Origin: Collinsella aerofaciens
GTDB lineage: Bacteria > Actinomycetota > Coriobacteriia > Coriobacteriales > Coriobacteriaceae
Length of the DNA stretch: 23,120 nt
Assembly: GCA_030841765.1 (NCBI GenBank)
Contig: JAUUSS010000026.1
Coordinates: 1-23,120, forward strand
Direction of reading: 5' to 3'
This document shows, piece by piece, positions 8,051-15,000 of this stretch (positions within the stretch are counted from its first letter, which is position 1; each line of letters begins with the position of its first letter). A program made the position numbers and the translations under genes. The notes beneath the pieces were generated by a model, which was given only the letters and a program-made list of their open reading frames with translations, did no database searches and had not been told where the DNA came from.

Positions 8051-9556
8051 TTAGTGAGCCCAGGGGAAAGCCGAAGCCGCGGCCATGTTCTTGCGCACGA
8101 GCTCGTCGCGCACCTGAGCCAGGCCCTGCTCCATGCCCACCACATAGGTCTGCGGGTACAGGAAGCGCTTGAAAGCTGCGTCCAGATGATCGAGCGCCCA
8201 AGCACAGCGCTCGCGCGCGTCCTGGATGCTCTCACGCGGAGCCACCGCACTGCCATCGCGCACGATCGGCACCAGCAGCTCGCGATACTCAAGTTCGGAC
8301 ACGTCGGTCACCAGGGCGGCATCATTCACGGCCACGAGGGTATTGCCGCGCGCGGAGCCCTCCCCCGCCAGATGGTCCTCGTCGTAGATCATGTCGCAGA
8401 CCGGGCCGCCAAATCCGTCGTAATAACGGCGCACGCGTTGCACACCCGGGATCGTGCGCTTGTAGGGCTGCTCGGAGAGCTTGACCACCGGCGTCCATGG
8501 GTCTGCCTCGCTCGCACGGCGGGCGGAAAGCTTGTACACGCCGCCCAGCGCCGGCTGATCGTAGCAGGTCGCGAGCTTGGTGCCCACGCCAAAGCTGTCG
8601 ATGGGCGCGCCCTGGTCGAGCAGCGACTGAATCGTATACTCGTCAAGATCGTTAGAAACCGAGATCCCCACATAAGGCAGGCCCTCGGCATCAAAACGGC
8701 CGCGCACATACTTGGAGAGCTTGGCGAGGTCGCCCGAGTCGATGCGAATGGCCGACAGGCGCTCGCCCACCGCCTCCATCTCCTTGGCAACCGTAATGGC
8801 ATGTTCACAGCCCTCGCGCACGTCATAGGTGTCGATGAGCAGCGTACAGTTCTTGGGGCTCGACTTGGCAAAGGCGCGGAAGGCCTCGAGCTCGGAATCG
8901 AAGCTCATCACCCAGCTGTGCGCATGCGTGCCAAAGACGGGAATACCGTAGCGGCGGCCGGCGAGCACATTGGACGTAGAGGAGCAGCCGGCAACGTAGC
9001 TCGCGCGCGCAACGGCCAGGCCACCATCGGGACCCTGGGCTCGGCGCAGGCCAAACTCCGCCACGGGGCGACCGTCGGCGGCGAGCACCACGCGCGCCGT
9101 CTTGGTGGCGACAAGCGTCTGGAACCCGACGATGTTGAGCAGCGCCGTCTCGAGCAGCTGGCACTCCAGCGCGGGGCCGGTGACGCGCACCATGGGCTCG
9201 CGCGGAAAGACGAGCTCGCCCTCGGGCACGGCGTCGATGTTTACGTGCGCACGAAAATCGCGCAGGTAGTCGAGGAATCCAGGCTTGAACATCGCGCCGC
9301 CGGCCGGGGCCTCAAGCGATGCGAGGTAGTCGATGTCCTCGGGCGTAAAGCGCAGGTTCTCGACAAGCTCGGGCAGCTCGGCGGTGCCGCACATGACGGC
9401 ATAGGCGCTGCCAAAAGGATGGTCGCGGTAAAACGCGGTAAAACAACCCTGCTCATTGGCCTTGCCGCTCTCCCACAGGCCCTGGGCCATAGTGAGCTCG
9501 TACAGATCGGTGAGCATTGCGATGTCGGTGGGATGAGAGATGTCGGTCAAAGCCAT
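8051..9556 (-). CDS. pncB: Nicotinate phosphoribosyltransferase
   Basis: 501-residue enzyme of the Preiss-Handler NAD salvage pathway, joining nicotinate to PRPP with ATP hydrolysis to give nicotinate mononucleotide. Family motifs are clear: LTDLYELTMAQGLWESG at about 15-31, FGLRRAQGPDGG at 168-179, STSN near 193, the GTHAHSWV loop with the phosphorylated-His region at 209-216, DTYD at 242-245 and RIDSGDLAKLSKYV soon after. Length fits the longer bacterial form. The start at 9556 has GAAAGGT seven bases upstream; the frame continues upstream without conservation. The product feeds NAD supply. Gaps of 82 bases upstream and 79 bases downstream suggest one transcript with its neighbours. Confidence 0.95.
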   Translation of the reverse strand: MALTDISHPTDIAMLTDLYELTMAQGLWESGKANEQGCFTAFYRDHPFGSAYAVMCGTAELPELVENLRFTPEDIDYLASLEAPAGGAMFKPGFLDYLRDFRAHVNIDAVPEGELVFPREPMVRVTGPALECQLLETALLNIVGFQTLVATKTARVVLAADGRPVAEFGLRRAQGPDGGLAVARASYVAGCSSTSNVLAGRRYGIPVFGTHAHSWVMSFDSELEAFRAFAKSSPKNCTLLIDTYDVREGCEHAITVAKEMEAVGERLSAIRIDSGDLAKLSKYVRGRFDAEGLPYVGISVSNDLDEYTIQSLLDQGAPIDSFGVGTKLATCYDQPALGGVYKLSARRASEADPWTPVVKLSEQPYKRTIPGVQRVRRYYDGFGGPVCDMIYDEDHLAGEGSARGNTLVAVNDAALVTDVSELEYRELLVPIVRDGSAVAPRESIQDARERCAWALDHLDAAFKRFLYPQTYVVGMEQGLAQVRDELVRKNMAAASAFPWAH

Positions 9557-9638
9557 GGGGCGACCTTTCGGATGTGTTGTGCAGAGGTTGAGGGTTGGGC
9601 GAGGCGGACGTGCGGGCATGGAGCCTGGAGCGAACAGG

Positions 9639-10091
9639 TTAGTGCAGGCCCATGCTGCCCGTGATCGTGTAGACCATAAAGACGATAAACGCGATAAGGG
9701 CGAGCACGATGATGATTTTTTGAGCGGGAGCCATGCCGGGGATCTCATTCTCGCCCGTAGGCTCCTTGGAGGTGACCATGCGCTGGGCAAAGGTCATCTC
9801 GTCACGGCTCGGTTTGGGCTCGACGGTCTTAGGGTGAGCGGCTTTTTTGGGCTGAGGCTTGGGTGCAGTGGGCACGGGCTTCGCGGCGGCGGGCTTGGGC
9901 ACGGGCGCAGACTCGGATGCGACCTTCGCAGTGGCCTCCTCGGCCTTCTCGCGCTCGGCACGCAGGGCGGCCAGCTCCTCACGCTCGCGGCGTGCCTCTT
10001 CCTGGGCCTCGCGACGAGCCTTCTCGGCGCGGAGCTCTTCCAACTCGGCGCGCTCCTCGGCAGACAGTGGTTGGGACTCAAGCTCGGCCAT
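9639..10091 (-). CDS. Small tail-anchored coiled-coil protein, function unknown
   Basis: 150 residues. The N-terminal 65 are highly charged and rich in Glu, Arg and Ala (AEERAELEELRAEKARREAQ), predicting a coiled coil. A flexible linker rich in Pro, Lys and Ala (about 70-105) follows, then a single hydrophobic segment near the C-terminus (IIIVLALIAFIVFMVYTI, about 126-143) and a short tail. This layout implies a tail-anchored protein with its helical part in the cytoplasm. No enzyme motif is visible and no family is recognised. GAAAGGG precedes the start by about seven bases. The start codon is only 19 bases after the T-tract of the tRNA terminator, so it relies on read-through or on a promoter inside that hairpin. 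pncB follows after 82 bases. Confidence 0.75.
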   Translation of the reverse strand: MAELESQPLSAEERAELEELRAEKARREAQEEARREREELAALRAEREKAEEATAKVASESAPVPKPAAAKPVPTAPKPQPKKAAHPKTVEPKPSRDEMTFAQRMVTSKEPTGENEIPGMAPAQKIIIVLALIAFIVFMVYTITGSMGLH

Positions 10092-10107
10092 GATGCAGCC
10101 CTTTCTT

Positions 10108-10136
10108 TTTAAAAAAAGCCGCCGACACAATGTCAG
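10108..10136 (-). promoter_or_regulatory. Possible promoter embedded in the tRNA terminator
   Basis: On the minus strand CTGACA (10131-10136), a 17-base spacer and TTTAAA (10108-10113) form a sigma-70-like pair lying entirely within the terminator hairpin and its T-tract. Transcription would start close to the ribosome binding site of the following gene. Weak -10 box; inference only. Confidence 0.25.
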
Positions 10137-10142
10137 CGGCTT
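10111..10142 (-). terminator. Intrinsic terminator of tRNA-Ala
   Basis: On the minus strand AAGCCGCTGACA pairs with TGTCGGCGGCTT (12 bp, one G-U pair) around a three-base loop and runs into seven T. It follows the tRNA 3' end by 14 bases. Confidence 0.9.
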
Positions 10143-10156
10143 ATCAAATCCAAGGG

Positions 10157-10229
10157 TGGAGACGAAGGGAGTCGAACCCTCGGCCTCTGCCATGCGACGG
10201 CAGCGCTCTCCCAACTGAGCTACGTCCCC
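10157..10229 (-). tRNA. tRNA-Ala (anticodon CGC)
   Basis: A full 73-base cloverleaf can be folded: acceptor GGGGACG paired with CGTCTCC, D-stem GCTC/GAGC, anticodon stem CTGCC/GGCAG with loop GTCGCAT, and a GTTCGA T-loop. The anticodon is CGC, reading GCG alanine codons. The acceptor contains the G3-U70 pair that marks alanine tRNAs, which confirms the identity. A73 is followed by CC but not A, so the CCA end must be completed after transcription. It has its own strong promoter and terminator. Confidence 0.96.
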
Positions 10230-10242
10230 AGGACAAGTCGAT

Positions 10243-10270
10243 ATTTTACCTACGGCTCGCCAACTGTCAA
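10243..10270 (-). promoter_or_regulatory. Strong promoter of tRNA-Ala
   Basis: On the minus strand a perfect TTGACA (10265-10270), a 16-base spacer and TAAAAT (10243-10248). The tRNA 5' end lies 13 bases beyond the -10 box, so the 5' leader is only about six bases. Confidence 0.85.
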
Positions 10271-10333
10271 CGCCCAATAACCAGTCTTTTTGGGGCGCGG
10301 CTATTTTGGCAACTTTTCGAACAGGCGATCCTC

Positions 10334-10371
10334 TCGATGATTTTTTATCCCCGTCCCAGAAAAATCATCGA
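10334..10371 (-). repeat. REP-like hairpin, family D, downstream of the radical SAM gene
   Basis: A perfect 12-bp stem (TCGATGATTTTT at 10334-10345, complement at 10360-10371) encloses a 14-base loop that reads CTGGGACGGGGATA on the minus strand. It carries the shared GGGAC core and ends eight bases from the stop codon of the radical SAM gene, where it probably acts as its terminator. Confidence 0.7.
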
Positions 10372-10379
10372 CGAACGCA

Positions 10380-11318
10380 CTACTTTGCGCTGGTAAGAAC
10401 ACCGGTGGTGTCGAAGGCCGGGGTGAAGCTCTCGTCTACCGCGCCGCCCTCTTGCCAGAACATCGTCGTAAAACCCAGGTCGTCGGCATGGTCGAGCACC
10501 TGCTCGTACTCCTCGCGCGTCACGGCACGCGCCAGGTCGCCGCCCTGCTCGCGCATAAGTGCATTGGGCGTGTACTGGTTCATGACCGAGATCGGCACAT
10601 CGCCCACCGTCTGCCACACCAGGTCCAGCACGCGACACGAATCGTCTGCATGTCCCGGCAGTACCAGATGGCGCACAATCATGCCGCGCTTCATGAGCCC
10701 GCCCTCATCCACCATCTCTCCCCCGCGGCGCTCGATCTCGCGCGCCATCTGAGCCAGGCCTGACACGGCCACACGTGGGTAGTCCTTTATATGAGAGAGC
10801 GACTGCGCAAGCCCGGCATTGGCATATTTAAAGTCGGTAAGCCACACATCGACCAGGTCGCCCAGCGCCGCCACGGCACTCGCGCGCTCGTAACCACTCG
10901 TGTTGTAGACGATCGGGATAACCAGTCCGCGCGCCCGTGCCGCGGCAATCACGGCAGGCAACAGGTGCGCATAGTGCGTCGCCGTCACCAAATTGATGTT
11001 GTTGGCACCCTGGTCCTGCAGTTCCAGCATAATCTCGACCAGGCGCTCAGGCGAAATCTCAAGGCCAAAATTGCCGGTCGAAATCTCGTGGTTCTGGCAG
11101 TAGATACATTTAAGCGAGCAACCGCTAAAGAAGATCGTGCCCGAACCGGCCTCGCCCGAGATAGGCGGCTCCTCCCACATATGAAGCGCCGCGCGGGCCA
11201 CCCTGAGCGTGTCGTTAGCACCGCATACGCCGCGCGCGCCCTCATCGCGCGCCGCACCGCAACGGCGCGGACACAAATGGCAGGCGGGCGAAAAAAGTTC
11301 GGTCAACGACGTCGGCAT
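10380..11318 (-). CDS. PflX-type radical SAM protein (COG1313)
   Basis: 312-residue protein related to pyruvate formate-lyase activating enzymes. The radical SAM cluster motif CxxxCxxC is C67-C71-C74 (GCSLKCIYCQN). An N-terminal group C13, C16, C20 and C32 (ACHLCPRRC...GVCG) is typical of the PflX/COG1313 subfamily and may bind a second cluster. It would reductively cleave S-adenosylmethionine; the target is not known, so calling it an activase would go too far. ATG 11318 is chosen because GGAG lies nine bases upstream; a TTG five codons earlier overlaps that site. It is transcribed alone and ends at a family-D hairpin. Confidence 0.87.
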   Translation of the reverse strand: MPTSLTELFSPACHLCPRRCGAARDEGARGVCGANDTLRVARAALHMWEEPPISGEAGSGTIFFSGCSLKCIYCQNHEISTGNFGLEISPERLVEIMLELQDQGANNINLVTATHYAHLLPAVIAAARARGLVIPIVYNTSGYERASAVAALGDLVDVWLTDFKYANAGLAQSLSHIKDYPRVAVSGLAQMAREIERRGGEMVDEGGLMKRGMIVRHLVLPGHADDSCRVLDLVWQTVGDVPISVMNQYTPNALMREQGGDLARAVTREEYEQVLDHADDLGFTTMFWQEGGAVDESFTPAFDTTGVLTSAK

Positions 11319-11377
11319 AAAAACATGCTCCAAAACAACGATTCAGCAGCTCAAACGTAAAGGGCCAGACCGCGTAG

Positions 11378-11401
11378 ACGGCTCCGTCCCTAAGGCGCCG
11401 T
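11378..11401 (-). repeat. REP-like short hairpin, family E
   Basis: On the minus strand ACGGC pairs with GCCGT around a loop containing CCTTAGGGACGGA, close to the CCTTGGGGACGGA core of family B. The arms are only 5 bp, so it may be decayed. Unlike most copies it is upstream of a gene start. Confidence 0.45.
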
Positions 11402-11456
11402 AATCGTCCGACACGATTTTTGTAATGTCAAGACTGGAATCGATAAAGTGCCGCTT

Positions 11457-11462
11457 TATGAT
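11457..11462 (+). promoter_or_regulatory. -10 box of the 6S-like RNA
   Basis: TATGAT (11457-11462) is positioned to start transcription near 11469, just before the closing stem of the RNA. The -35 region (around CTGGAA) is poor. ATAAAG and CTTTAT form a 6-bp inverted repeat overlapping the -10 box. Confidence 0.45.
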
Positions 11463-11468
11463 GTAGGT

Positions 11469-11640
11469 ATTCCGCCCCCCCGCGGAGCAACTGGGTGAAC
11501 CGTCGCGTTTATTTAGGGAGCCCACACAGTCGTACCTAGTACAGGTATCCTTCGTTGTTAAGGACGCTGGAACAGTCGATGAGGGCACCCACCTGTTTTA
11601 GGTGGGTTCATTTTCGTAACGTGGGGGGTGGTTTTCTTTT
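11469..11640 (+). ncRNA. ssrS: Structured non-coding RNA, probably 6S RNA
   Basis: About 170 bases with no open frame and clear rod-like folding. The 5' end (CCGCCCCCC at 11472-11480, continued at 11482-11484) pairs with the 3' end (GTGGGGGGTGG around 11621-11631), and the closing stem runs directly into TTTTCTTTT. Inside are hairpins TACCT/AGGTA (11533-11547), TCCTT/AAGGA (11548-11564) and CCCACCT/AGGTGGG (11588-11606). Size, end-to-end pairing and a large internal region fit 6S RNA, which binds housekeeping RNA polymerase in stationary phase. 6S is recognised mainly by structure, so the name is an inference; another structured RNA is possible. Confidence 0.6.
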
Positions 11641-11843
11641 GCCGAAAATCACCATACAGTCCATATGGATCCCCGCCGGCATCCCGACAAGCCATCGACA
11701 ACATTCCAATATCTGGTATGCGCGTGATAATCGCACGGTGCAAACCTCCGCACCCCCCTCGGTCGAGTATCATGGGACAGCTATGCCATTTCCGCGTAGC
11801 AACCTTTGACCTTTTCCTTCGACGCTTGGCGGTTTTTAGATTC
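11641..11843 (+). other. Leader region before wecA
   Basis: 203 bases between the RNA terminator and the glycosyl transferase. A 10-bp palindrome TCCATATGGA is present; no clear promoter or ribosome binding site is seen. Confidence 0.4.
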
Positions 11844-13043
11844 ATGGCTTCATCCCCGAGCTACATACCGTACCTATGCGTGGCAGCGGCGGCCTTTATC
11901 ACGACCTTCCTCGCGGTGCCCCTGGTCAAGCGCTTGGCAATTAAGCTCGATGCCGTCGACTATCCTTCTAAGCGCCGCATCAACACCAGGCCCATCCCAC
12001 GTTTGGGCGAAGCGGCGGTGTTTTTGGGCCTGGTCGTTGCTTGCATTGTGCAAATCCTAGGCACCTGGCACCTAGGCTGGCCGCCCGTTTTGGTGCCGCA
12101 TCCGCGCCTTCACATTAGCTATCCCATGCTGGCGCTCTCCTTTACCGTCATCTTTGCGACCGGCGCTATCGACGACGTCTTCCAGCTCAAGCCCAAGCAA
12201 AAGCTGGCCGGACAGGTCCTCGCCGCGCTTATCGCCTGTATCGGCGGCCTAAAAATCGGCGTCATCGTCAACCCGTTTGCCCCCGGCGAGATCATGCTCG
12301 GATGGCTCGCCTACCCCATCACCGTGATCTATCTGGTGGCATTCACCAACATCATTAACCTCATCGACGGCCTCGACGGCTTGGCCACGGGCATCTGCGG
12401 CATCGCGTCGTTCACCATGTTTTCGATGGCCGTGCTCTCGGGCCGCATCGACGCCGCCGCGCTCTCTATTGCGCTCTTTGGCGCCTGTCTGGCCTTTTTG
12501 CACTACAACTTCAACCCCGCAAGCATCTTCTTGGGCGACTCGGGGTCGCTGCTTCTGGGCTTTGCGCTGGGCTCCATCTCGCTGCTCAACGTGAGCCGCA
12601 CCGCCGCACTCACCTCGCTTATCATCCCGCTCATCGTTGCCGGCGTGCCCATCATCGACACGTTTAGCGCCATTGTGCGCCGCAAGCGCGCCCACATTAG
12701 CATCGGACAGGCCGACAAGGGCCACATCCACCACCGCCTGATCCAAGAAGGCTACAACCAAAAACAGGCCGTGCTGCTCATCTATGCCTGGTGCATCATG
12801 CTTTCGGCCGGCGCCGCCGCGATTAACCAGGTCGAGGTGCCCATGCGCGTGCTCATCTTTACCGTGCTCGCCATTGGCTCGGCGGCCTTTGCCAAGCATC
12901 TACATCTGTTTGAGCCCGTGCTGCGCCACCATTACAACAAGCGCACGCACGAGGACGAGCTCGTCACCCCCGACGACCCCGCCTTTAAGCAGGAGGAGCA
13001 GGCAGCCGAGGAGCGCAAAGAAGAGCGCCACCACAAGCTCTAG
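11844..13043 (+). CDS. Undecaprenyl-phosphate GlcNAc-1-phosphate transferase (WecA/TagO type)
   Basis: 399-residue membrane enzyme of the MraY/WecA family, about ten hydrophobic segments. It moves a HexNAc-1-phosphate from a UDP-sugar to undecaprenyl phosphate, starting synthesis of wall or surface glycans. Signature motifs are in order: the acidic pair in GAIDDVFQLKPKQKLAGQ (DD at 110-111), NLIDGLDGLATG at 172-183, FLGDSGS at 229-235 and the cytoplasmic HIHHRL at 294-299. The HIHHRL form points to WecA/TagO rather than MraY. The C-terminal 40 residues are charged and cytoplasmic. ATG 11844 has no good ribosome binding site; an in-frame ATG at about 11772 is an alternative, but the conserved N-terminal membrane helix begins only after 11844. 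Confidence 0.9.
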   Translation: MASSPSYIPYLCVAAAAFITTFLAVPLVKRLAIKLDAVDYPSKRRINTRPIPRLGEAAVFLGLVVACIVQILGTWHLGWPPVLVPHPRLHISYPMLALSFTVIFATGAIDDVFQLKPKQKLAGQVLAALIACIGGLKIGVIVNPFAPGEIMLGWLAYPITVIYLVAFTNIINLIDGLDGLATGICGIASFTMFSMAVLSGRIDAAALSIALFGACLAFLHYNFNPASIFLGDSGSLLLGFALGSISLLNVSRTAALTSLIIPLIVAGVPIIDTFSAIVRRKRAHISIGQADKGHIHHRLIQEGYNQKQAVLLIYAWCIMLSAGAAAINQVEVPMRVLIFTVLAIGSAAFAKHLHLFEPVLRHHYNKRTHEDELVTPDDPAFKQEEQAAEERKEERHHKL

Positions 13044-13202
13044 GGCAAGCTGCCGAGGATGTGCCAAGGCACCGTTGGCCAAGCGCGGCCGCGCCGCGCC
13101 CATCGCACAAGCCACCCCTCTCCCGCCCCTCGCCTACTTACGCACCACCCCTTTAATAAACGCGTTATCATCTTGACCCATGAATATACGTTAGGAGCAA
13201 TC

Positions 13203-14252
13203 ATGCCAAACGAGAACAGCTACGAAGTCGCGCTGCAAAAGAGCAACGCCATTCGCGATGGCCTGGCCAAGACACCCGAGAAGTTCACCATGCTTACCGG
13301 TGACCGCCCCACCGGCCGCCTGCACCTGGGCCACTACTTTGGCACCCTCAAGGGCCGCGTGGAGCTGCAAAACATGGGCGCCAAGACCAACGTGCTCATC
13401 GCCGACTACCAGGTCATCACCGACCGCGACACCACCGAGCACATCCAGGACAACGTGTACAACATGGTGATGGACTACCTTGCCTGCGGAATCGACCCCG
13501 ACAAGACCATGATCTACGCGCACTCCGCCGTGCCCGCCGCAAACCAGCTCATGCTGCCGTTCCTGTCGCTGGTGTCCGAGGCTGAGCTGGCGCGCAACCC
13601 CACGGTCAAGGCCGAGATGGAGGCCTCGGGCCACGAGCTCACCGGCCTTCTGCTCACCTACCCGGTGCACCAGGCCTGCGACATCCTGTTCTGCAAGGGC
13701 AATGTGGTGCCCGTCGGTCGCGACCAGCTGCCGCACATCGAGCTCACCCGCACCATCGCCCGCCGCTTTAACAACCGCTACGGCAAGGTGTTCCCCGAGG
13801 TCGATGCGCTGCTGTCCGAGACCCCACTGCTGCCCGGCCTGGACGGTCGCAAGATGAGCAAGAGCTACGGCAACGCCATCAACATCTCGATGACCGCCGA
13901 GGAGACGGCCAAGCGCATCAAGAAGAGCCAGACCGACTCCGAGCGCATGATCACGTTTGATCCCGAGAACCGCCCCGGCGTTTCCGGCCTGCTTTCGACC
14001 GCCGCGATCTGCACCGGCCGCTCCGAGGTCGAGATTGCCGAGGAGATCGGCATGGGCGGCTCCGGCCAGCTCAAGAAGTACGTGACCGAGGCCGTCAACG
14101 AGTACTTCGCCCCGATCCGTGAGCGTCGTCAGCGCTACGAGAACGATCTGGACTACGTGAAGGACGTGCTGCACGAGGGCAACCGTCGCGCCAACGAGAT
14201 CGCCGAGCAGACCCTGGCCGAGGTTCGGGACGCCATGGGCATGGTGTACTAG
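13203..14252 (+). CDS. trpS: Tryptophanyl-tRNA synthetase
   Basis: 349-residue class I synthetase that charges tRNA-Trp. The HIGH-type motif is HLGH at 41-44 in TGRLHLGHYFGTL, and KMSKS is exact at 217-221 in GRKMSKSYGNAI. The length and short C-terminal helical domain fit the family. TAGGAGC seven bases before ATG fixes the start. A 159-base GC-rich gap separates it from wecA, so it probably has its own promoter; no tryptophan-specific leader (T-box or Trp-codon run) is visible. It has its own terminator at 14288. Confidence 0.97.
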   Translation: MPNENSYEVALQKSNAIRDGLAKTPEKFTMLTGDRPTGRLHLGHYFGTLKGRVELQNMGAKTNVLIADYQVITDRDTTEHIQDNVYNMVMDYLACGIDPDKTMIYAHSAVPAANQLMLPFLSLVSEAELARNPTVKAEMEASGHELTGLLLTYPVHQACDILFCKGNVVPVGRDQLPHIELTRTIARRFNNRYGKVFPEVDALLSETPLLPGLDGRKMSKSYGNAINISMTAEETAKRIKKSQTDSERMITFDPENRPGVSGLLSTAAICTGRSEVEIAEEIGMGGSGQLKKYVTEAVNEYFAPIRERRQRYENDLDYVKDVLHEGNRRANEIAEQTLAEVRDAMGMVY

Positions 14253-14287
14253 ACCGACCTGCTGGTTTGAACTTTCGATTGCTATAG

Positions 14288-14315
14288 GGCGGGCGCTACG
14301 GCGTCCGCCTTTTTT
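14288..14315 (+). terminator. Intrinsic terminator of trpS
   Basis: GGCGGGCGC (14288-14296) pairs with GCGTCCGCC (14301-14309, one G-U pair) around TACG and is followed by six T. Confidence 0.93.
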
Positions 14316-14360
14316 GGTGCCCGACCGGTTCGGCTCCGCCCATCGCACTCCCCCGACAAA

Positions 14361-14406
14361 CGGGAACGGGCCCGCCGGCAGTCAGTTGCCAGCGGGCCCG
14401 TTCCCG
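14361..14406. other. Very stable GC-rich hairpin
   Basis: A 15-bp perfect outer stem beginning CGGGAACGGGCCCGC (14361-14375, complement at 14392-14406), one C/A mismatch and a further GGCA/TGCC stem around GTCAGT. There is no T-run on either side, so it is not a classical terminator. It lacks the GGGAC core. Confidence 0.8.
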
Positions 14407-14588
14407 AAGTACACCGTTGAATCGCACAGAGGGGAGGGATGCGAATCAAACTCAACAGGGCAGGCTTTTTCATCGCCTATTGCCCGCTCCGTTGTTGAAT
14501 AAAATATAGTTCACCGTGGTTTACTTTGCAGCATCAATATGAGCCGCCATAGCTTCTCCATAAGTTAGCCCCGGTAAACCTACAACGG
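14407..14588. other. Gene-poor stretch with possible gene relic
   Basis: No complete gene. On the minus strand 14521-14583 encodes the protein-like string VGLPGLTYGEAMAAHIDAAK followed by a stop, running directly up to the family-A hairpin. It may be the C-terminal remnant of a lost gene, or a nine-residue reading frame starting at 14550 with GGAG five bases upstream. A GGGCA/TGCCC inverted repeat near 14459-14487 is also visible. Weak evidence. Confidence 0.3.
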
Positions 14589-14629
14589 AAAACCGCCGCA
14601 AAGGGGACAGGCACCTTTGTGGCGGTTTT
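14589..14629 (+). repeat. REP-like hairpin, family A copy 3 (variant stem)
   Basis: Stem AAAACCGCCGCAAAGG (14589-14604) with 14614-14629, loop GGACAGGCA. Relative to the other copies one A-T pair is G-C here (changes on both sides) and one A-T pair is G-U, so the stem is kept. The element lies 16 bases from the stop codon of the MGMT-family gene. Confidence 0.92.
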
Positions 14630-14645
14630 GGCCACAGTAGAGCCG

Positions 14646-14966
14646 CTAGAACCCTGCTGGCCAGCGACAGGCGGCCAAGTCGACGTGCATGGAATCGGTA
14701 AACGCCACGCCCTCCCCCATTAAGAGCTCGCGCTGAGCATCGGGACCGCCAAAGGCAAAGCCCTCACAGATACGGCCGTCGGCAAACACCACGCGATGAC
14801 AGGGAATTTGACCAGGGCGTGGGTTGCTATGCAGCGCATACCCCACATAGCGTGCACTTCGCGCGCGACCGGCGAGCAGCGCCACCTGACCGTACGTGGC
14901 GACCATCCCCTCGGGGATCTGCTCGACCACCTCATACACCTGCTCAAAAAAGCCCTCAGACGCCAT
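14646..14966 (-). CDS. MGMT-family DNA-binding protein (Atl1-like, with active Cys)
   Basis: 106-residue protein consisting only of the DNA-binding and active-site domain of O6-alkylguanine-DNA alkyltransferases. It has the winged-helix start FFEQVYEVVEQIPEGMVATY, the arginine-finger region, and the motif PCHRV at 55-59. The C-terminus (QRELLMGEGVAF...VDLAACRW) resembles Atl1/YbaZ proteins, many of which have replaced this cysteine and only flag alkylated bases for excision repair. Here C56 is kept, so alkyl transfer remains possible. The start at 14966 has GGGAG seven bases upstream. It stands alone between two repeats. Family certain, activity not. Confidence 0.88.
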   Translation of the reverse strand: MASEGFFEQVYEVVEQIPEGMVATYGQVALLAGRARSARYVGYALHSNPRPGQIPCHRVVFADGRICEGFAFGGPDAQRELLMGEGVAFTDSMHVDLAACRWPAGF

Positions 14967-15000
14967 CGCTCGCTCCCTTCTCCGCATTAACAGCATAAAG

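Larger units (their letters stand above)
11319..11468. other. Intergenic region between the radical SAM gene and the structured RNA
   Basis: It holds a REP-like hairpin (11378-11401), the upstream region of the radical SAM gene on minus and the promoter of the RNA on plus. No gene is seen. Confidence 0.5.

Noticed and set aside
11319..11333. TTG start five codons upstream for the radical SAM protein.
   Set aside because: The TTG overlaps the GGAG ribosome binding site that serves the ATG at 11318.
11469..11640. Signal recognition particle RNA as identity of the structured RNA.
   Set aside because: The conserved SRP tetraloop region and GGAAGCAGC-type motif are absent.
14425..14460. tRNA-like fragment (GGAGGGATGCGAATC) that could be an attachment site.
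   Set aside because: No cloverleaf can be built and no integrase or prophage gene is nearby.
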